Below are positions 57,536 to 64,000 of a stretch of 64,000 nt of DNA, piece by piece. The notes beneath the pieces are model-generated. The model was not told the origin of the DNA. It saw nothing but the letters and a program-made list of their open reading frames with translations, and ran no database searches. Numbering within the stretch: the stretch's first letter is position 1; each line of letters begins with the position of its first letter. A program made the position numbers and the translations under genes. Source of the stretch: Coturnix japonica. Its lineage: Eukaryota > Chordata > Aves > Galliformes > Phasianidae. The DNA is taken from contig NC_029516.1 in NCBI RefSeq assembly GCF_001577835.2, positions 115,107,302 through 115,171,301 on the forward strand, given 5' to 3'.

Positions 57536-60500
57536 TCAACATTTTAAGAATTACATGAGCTTTAGTAACCAGCAAACAATGTTTCCACTGTACATTGCTC
57601 TTCCTATCAAAGTACTGAAATTTGTTTTGCAGAGCAGGATATGGGGAATGATGGCGAAGATTTTTCTGATGGGTTTTCTCCTATCTTTGTCTTCCTCCAG
57701 ATCACAGGTAGACATTGCAAATTCAAATAAAATAAAATAAAATTTAAAAAGAGAGAGAGAGAGAGGGAGGGAGAGGGAGAAGGGAGAGAGAGATTTTCAG
57801 GTCTAAGCACTGGCATTGCTTTGAAGACCATATTCTATCATGAGGACTACCACAGAAGATAGTTCCTCTAGAAGGTCATGATTCATGTCTCCCATTACTG
57901 TTTATCTGTTCACTTAGGATTTTTGTTTTCTTCAGGGTAAATGTCCTAATGTCCTTTCAACTAATGATCTAGTCTATAGAGATTGGACAGAACAAGTCAT
58001 ATGCAAGAAGAAATGAATGTGAGATCTGACCACAGACTGACATCAAACTGTCTTAAGCAACCACAAAATCTGTAAGTTGGTTTAAAGGGTAACCTTGGCC
58101 TGCCCAGAAAACACTGAAACATTAAATACATCCACTTTCAGTATAGTCATTAATCCAGATTTATGTTAGCAATTACACAGCAAGAGATGAGATCTCCCCT
58201 GAGAAAGTTTTCTGGCACTGAACTATGACTGAGGTTTCCAGCAGCAAGACAATGAGACCTTCCCATTCCTCCAACTCAGTAGCTGAATTGTGTGGACAGC
58301 TAGAACTAAGAGGTCAGCACCCTACTCATATTTCTCAATATTTTGAAATAGTAGAATTTCAGTCTTCAGACTTCTGTATTTCTACTATCTCTTTAAGGTT
58401 ACAATATTGAATTTCTTTCAGGCATTTACATCATTCTGAATAATACTTAGTATTCCCTGAATAATACCTTCTATTCTCACTGTTTTAAAATCAATATTCA
58501 AGAATACTTTGATTTTACTGGAATTCGCTTTTTACTGGAGTCTGCTTTTGTTCTCAGCTCATATCTTAGGGTCAATATGGTTTTCTTACTTTAAAGCATC
58601 TATATAATGAGACTTAAAATTTTAATGCTATAAATTTAATCAAAGAGTCTACTTCCAAAAGGGATGATGAATTTAAATCACCTGTTTCTTTTCTTACGAG
58701 GATTGATGCAGTAACTCTCTAATTCAGTCTCCTTTTTTTTTTTTTTTTTTTTTCCCCAAAAACTACTACTGAGACAAAATCAGCTCTCTAAAAACCACTG
58801 AAAAGCAAGAGGGAAAAATTAACCTCTTTGCCCATTTCCATCTTTGCATGAATACACTGGAGATGGGTTTGCACAGTTCTGAAAAATTTCTTTGCTTGCA
58901 CAATTTCAGCTGACTTGAATGGTAAAATGTATCTATTGCTTTCTTCTCTCCAGTAACTTTAATTTGCAAAAGAGTTGACCTTGCCTGTAGTCTGGTTACA
59001 GCCCATTGCATCTGTGACATAGCCTGCATACAGGATTTGCATAGACTAATTGTATTCTCAGATCTCCACCTTCCTCGGTTTTCCCTCTCTGAAATTCATC
59101 AAAAAGAAGATTTTGCCTTAGTTTTGGATTTCTGTAATTCAGTAGTTACTTATAAATGCTTCAGATTCAGAAACTTACTTAGTGGTCTTGCAGTGTTTTA
59201 CCCCTTGTATCTGAGAGCACTAGTATTCCATATGTTCCGGCACCTGTACTTTTCATCCCTAAAAGGGAAAACATGGAAGTAGCTAGGGAGTTTTGAAGAA
59301 CTGTAAAAACTAAATATTAAGAAAATCCCAATGATTCCTTTGTCGTCTAGAAATTAGTATTTTTTCCCATTCTTTCTACTATTCCTGATACCTAAGTTTA
59401 CCAGAAATGTGTATTTGTTGTTGTTGAACATTTAACATTTCATAATATTCTCAGAACAGCTGTCAAATTCAAATACTGGAAGTACAGATTCAAGCTGGAA
59501 GTACTGAGATAGAAAAAGTTTATTCATCATGACTGCAGTCCACTGGAAAAAGTAAAAATAAAAATAAAAAATGCGAAGTTTCCATCAGACTTCAGATCTC
59601 TGAGAACCTGAAGGAGTGTTTTCTTTAAATTCAGTGTTTTACCCATGAACCAGCTAGGCATGCTTTTCCATACATTCTTCTCAAGTCAGAAAACCAAGAC
59701 AGAAAGTTTTGACAATATTTTGTTTTGCTAACTACCCTCCAATGAAGGTGTCATCAGAATAATGCTGTTTCCTTTCTAAATTGAATTAATACTGGAAGAA
59801 TCAGTAACTCAAGAACTGGTTGCATCTCACCCCAAGAAACTCTTTACATGTTTTTTTGTTGTTTGTTTGTTTGTTTGGTCATAATCTTCAAACACAGAAA
59901 TAAATGTGTATTTTTCCCTGTTTTGAAATCCATATCTTCATTTTCATCTCATTCCTTCGTGAGAAATTGGAGTAATACAGGCTCTTCTTCCACTACTCTC
60001 TGTTTTTGTTTTTGGTTTTGCTTTCAATTTTTGTTTTAAATTTTCCCAGTCTTTTGTTTTACCAGCTGATACATTAGTTATTTTAAGACAGCTGAAGTAC
60101 ACTGAGCTTAACATTTTTCACTGCAGGACATAACCTTAATTTAGTAAAGTTACACTGAAACCAAGCAAAATGTATAGAGGTCACTCATGAAGTGTTCTCG
60201 TGACCACCATGTATTGACAGGAATTGAGTGAGTGAACTTCATCTCCAAGCACAATCTGAAAACAAAGTAACATTCAACTGAAATGAACACATCCAAGTGC
60301 AGGCAATAGAAAGCAATATAGTAGCGAGCTGAGTGAGAGAGAGCCGATAACATATTCTTTGAGTGCTTCCAGATGTGTCGGTTAAACTGTGTTGCTGCCA
60401 AATCCGATATATTTTTTCTTCATTGCCATAACTGGAACCATTATAAAACATTAGCTTTCAGGCACCTATGTGTGCAAGAGCACAGATTTGAAGTACTGGT

Positions 60501-62599
60501 TTTCTAAAACTTTTGCTCTCTCATCCAGCATGTGAGAACACTGCAGAATTTGTGAAGCTCTCTGCCTACTACAGCAGAAGTTTCTTGCTGTAGCTAATGA
60601 TCAGTGGGCTAAAGAGAAGTTTCTCTCTATCTTTCCTCTGTAGCAAAGCCTGCATGATGATGCGGATATTATGTTATACTATTCTTGCTTGGGTAGCTCA
60701 AAAGCACAAAATGTTTGACACTCATTTTTAAGTGAGAATAGAGAATACTAATCTCTACACTGATAAGAAAAATCAAATAACTTGAATTCTGAATTTGCAT
60801 GTCAGTCTTGCATGGCACATGATGCTGAAGTCATTCAGAGAACTTGTTTGAATCCCGTTCCCTAAACTTCTTTCCCTCCAATCAGTTCAACTAAGGCAGA
60901 GCCATTGTAAATTAATTGATACTACCTATTAGAATCCAAAAAGAATGTGCTGGTTGTTGGGTGAGAGTTGTTTCACCATGACATCTTTTGCAAGATTGAT
61001 GTTCTGGACATCTTTACAAAGCAACACACTTAAAAATACCTCTTCATTATCAGTTACACTTTTGCTGTATTATATATGAGCTCTGCAGCTCCATGCCCTG
61101 GGTCCTGACAGAGGGCACACAGTGTAATGTGTGTATGGAAATAAATGCATAGATATGTGTCCAACCTTGCAGAACAACACTGGCAGACATGTTTAGCATC
61201 CATGGCCACATCTTGTGTGCATGCACACACAAAAACATACATGCACACACACACAGACACAGGACTTCCCAGTGGCTGAACCCAACCTCTCAGTGCTCAC
61301 GACACCTATCCTCAAGCTACCTATGGACATTGGTGGCTCTGGTCTGCACATGGCACTGGTCATATACACACCCTGTATGTACCCCATCCCTCTCTCCTCC
61401 ATCCCAGTCTCAGCCATGGCACCATAAGCCATGCTCTGCCCTTCCAGGCACAAGCAAGCACGGGTGAAAGAAAGCCTTGTCCCAGGAAAACCATCAGAAA
61501 CAGAACTTGACAATGAAACAAGAGATGCTAGTGCAGGAGTGGCTGGGCATGTCAATCTCCTGTCCTTTCCTGTCTTTTTTTTTTTTTTTTTTTTTTTTCT
61601 TTTTTTTTTTTTTGCACTCGTTCCTCCTCAGACAACCTTGATCTCTCCTTTTCTTACATCTAGTCCTTACCCTAAGCACCCCATAATGTATTCAGCCCCA
61701 GGGTACCACCCTTCTTCACAAACAGTGCTATTCCTGCAAGTAGGACCATGACTCTTCATGCCTTCTGCTTGCTCTGATACACTTAACCCTGGTACCTCCT
61801 CTCATTGGTGGCTTGCTACCTGCGGGCATCCTGAATGCAAACTGAAAATACACTCAGTAACTGTATATGTCAGAGTATTCTTCTGAGTGGTTTTGGGGTT
61901 GTAGTTGAACTTCAAGAACAGCAGGCATGAATTCAGGAAAAAATGACAAAACTGCTTTTGTGGAGATGGATTGGTATTGTTTTCCAGAAGACCTCTGGTT
62001 TTTAGGGAAAGTAAACTTCTATGGAAAACTGCAAGGCTTTCTTGGTTGGCAGCTTCACTGTGCACAATTATTCACTAAAGCATCCTTATTATCTGTTGTA
62101 ATACTTGTGTCTGCTTCAGATTATTTGAGCAATTGATAGGGTTAAATATCTAGGAGAACAGTAAACATCTTTTCAGATGCTGATAGTACTTCTGCAACAA
62201 GGGCTCTCAATTTCTGATCCATAAGAGAAAAGAATCATAAATTTTATTACACCAGTGCCTATTCAATGTAGTAAAAGTAAGCCAAGTACTTAAGACATTC
62301 AGCAACAGTTCTTACTTTTCCCTTCTTTTAAGAGAGTTATTAACAAGTAAGTTGATATATCTAGCATTTCCAGAAACACCAGGAATATCATTACTTGAAA
62401 ATCCACTTGTATTGCCATGACCAGTAGCCCGTAGCTAGGCATTACATTTTTTTCCATGTTTTAACAGGGAGCTTTTAAAGCCCCTTGTATAAATCTGCAG
62501 GGTAAATAATCAGTAATCACTGATAAATTATCAAATGAAGCAATTTAATCAAACCAACAAATTAAGAATAACATGAAAACTGGGATGGGTTTTAAACAA
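57536..62599. other. Intergenic, no gene supported
   Basis: About 5 kb, A/T-rich. Simple repeats are (GA)n at 57751-57792, poly(T) at 58733-58753 and 61575-61613, (TTTG)n near 59856-59877 and CA-rich text at 61217-61262. A GC-richer patch at 61080-61760 gives open frames on both strands up to 120 codons, but no recognisable domain. Confidence 0.5.
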
Positions 62600-64000
62600 G
62601 GAAGATGTCCACCCCTTACTTGATGCAGCGGCGAATGTGGCCACTGGGGATAAGGAGAAGGCTGAGGACCACAATGCCTTCTTTACATCTGCCTTTAATT
62701 GGCAGAATAGTTATCCTCAGGGCACTTTATGCCATGATCTGAAAGTCTGGGCCAGAATGCAGAACACACCCCCAGTGATTCAGGTGGAGACAGTTGAAGA
62801 GCTCCTCCTCCACCTAGACTGCCACAAGTCCATGGGACTAAAAGGGCTCCACCCTCAGGTGCTGAGGGAGCTGGTGGGGTTGACTGCCGAGCCACTCTCT
62901 GCCATCTACCAGCACTCCTGGTTAACTGGAAAGGTCCCAGAGGATTTGAGCCTTGCCAACGTGACTCCCATCTACAAGAAGGGCCGTAAGAAGGATCTGG
63001 GGAACTACAGGCCTGTCAGCCTGACCTTGGTACCAGGGAAAGTTAAGGAATAAATCATCTTGAGTGAGATCACATGGCATGTGCATGGTGTGCAGGGGAT
63101 CAGGTCCATCAGCAAGGGTTCATAAAAGGCAGGTCATGCTTGACCAACCACATTTACTTCTACAGCGAGGTGACCAGACTGGTAGATGAAGGAAAGGCTG
63201 TTGATGTAGTCTACCTAGGCTTCAGCCAAGCCTTTGACATGGTCTCTCACAGTATTCTCCTGGGGAAGCTGGCTGCCCTTGTCCTGGACTGGTATACCCT
63301 TCTTTGGGTAAGCAACTGGCTAGAGGGCCATGTCCAGTGGGTAGTGGTTAATGGAGTCCAGCTGGTGACCTGTTACAATTGGTGTCCCCCAGGGGTTGGT
63401 TCTGGGGCCCATCTTGTTTAATATCTTTCTTGATTACCTAGATGAGGGGATTGAATGTACCCTCAGTAAATTTGCAGATGACACCAAGCTGGGAGGTAGT
63501 GTCAATCTGCCTGAGGGTAGGGAGGCCCTTCAGAGTTTTCTGGATAGGCTGGGTCACTGGGCTGAGGTGAATGGGCTGAGGTTCAACAAGGTCAAGTGCC
63601 AGGTCTTACACTTTGACCACAATAACCCCATGCAGTGTTATAGACTTGGGGCTGAGTGTCTGGATGACTGTGAAGAGGAAAGGGACCCAGGTGTGTTGGT
63701 TGATGCTCAGCTAAACATGATCTGACAGTGTGCCCAGGCAGCCAGGTGGCCAATGGCATCCTGGCATGTATAAGAAATAGTACGGCCAGAAGGTGCAGAG
63801 AAGTAATCATCCCCTTGTACTCAGCTCTGGTGAGGCCACATCTCGAGTACTGTTTCAGTTTTGGGCTCCTCACTACAAGAAAGACTTTGAGGTCTTGGAA
63901 TGCATCCAGAGACAGGCAATGAAACTGGTGAGGGGTCTGGAACACAAGTCTTATGAGGAGCAGCTCAGGGAGCTGGGATTGTTTAGCCTGGAGAAGAGGA
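62600..64000 (+). mobile_element. Long CR1 LINE copy, continues past the window
   Basis: Plus-strand CR1 ORF2 remains. Blocks appear in order: VANVTPIYKKG-like text (LANVTPIYKKGRKKDLGNYR at about 62950), GFIKGRSCLTN (63117), VVYLGFSQAFDMVSHSILL (63208), [24 protein letters not shown] (63470), [13 protein letters not shown] and [14 protein letters not shown]. These span the fingers, palm and thumb of the reverse transcriptase. Frame changes and an internal stop near 63053 show that it is inactive. The endonuclease part is absent (5' truncated near 62600), and the 3' part lies beyond the window edge. Confidence 0.93.

Noticed and set aside
1-64000. tRNA, rRNA, CRISPR arrays or bacterial-type operons
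   Set aside because: No cloverleaf boxes, rRNA words or spaced identical repeats were seen; composition and LINE content are avian.

Overview
The window is vertebrate nuclear DNA and almost certainly comes from a bird, most likely a galliform such as chicken. The main evidence is about twenty fragments of the avian LINE CR1 on both strands. Many show the typical 3' end ('tcatagaat...' read on the minus strand, or a final ATTCTATG-like repeat) and decayed reverse-transcriptase text such as FADDTKLGG. There are also several avian-type LTR relics. Coding capacity is low and most of the DNA is A/T-rich intergenic sequence. No bacterial genes, CRISPR arrays or operons are present.

One real multi-exon gene is visible, on the plus strand in a GC-richer island at about 22.4-31 kb. 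It is a short ARHGAP32-like (RICS-like) Rho GTPase-activating protein. I can join 13 coding exons with GT/AG borders and consistent phase, from an ATG at 23341 to a TGA at 30013, giving a 628-residue protein. The order is a short remnant of the end of the PX domain, a complete SH3 domain, a complete RhoGAP domain with its arginine finger, and a short tail that follows ARHGAP32 and then stops. Mammalian ARHGAP32 is about 2,090 residues, so the copy lacks most of PX and the long C-terminal tail. Two probable 5' untranslated exons lie upstream and a poly(A) signal downstream. From memory, unchecked, a RICS-like testis-expressed family has been described in the ampliconic part of the chicken Z chromosome, and this locus fits that kind of gene.

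Layout: 0-20 kb is intergenic, with CR1 copies at 0.5, 1.8, 3.4, 6.6, 12.7 and 14 kb, a CCTT microsatellite at 9.7 kb and LTR relics at 11.3 and 14.2 kb. A long CR1 relic at 20.05-21.25 kb stands just left of the gene island. After the gene come a GT-rich minisatellite (31.1-31.6 kb) and two abutting CR1 pieces (31.7-32.3 kb). From 32 to 62.6 kb the DNA is again intergenic, with a 33-base poly(G) run, other simple repeats, more CR1 pieces and two related LTRs in opposite orientation (51.2 and 56.9 kb). The window ends inside a long plus-strand CR1 copy (62.6-64 kb).

One assembly problem falls inside the gene: a single N at 27684 separates two near-identical 40-base copies at the start of a RhoGAP exon. 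All family assignments are by eye from remembered protein and repeat sequences; no search was run.
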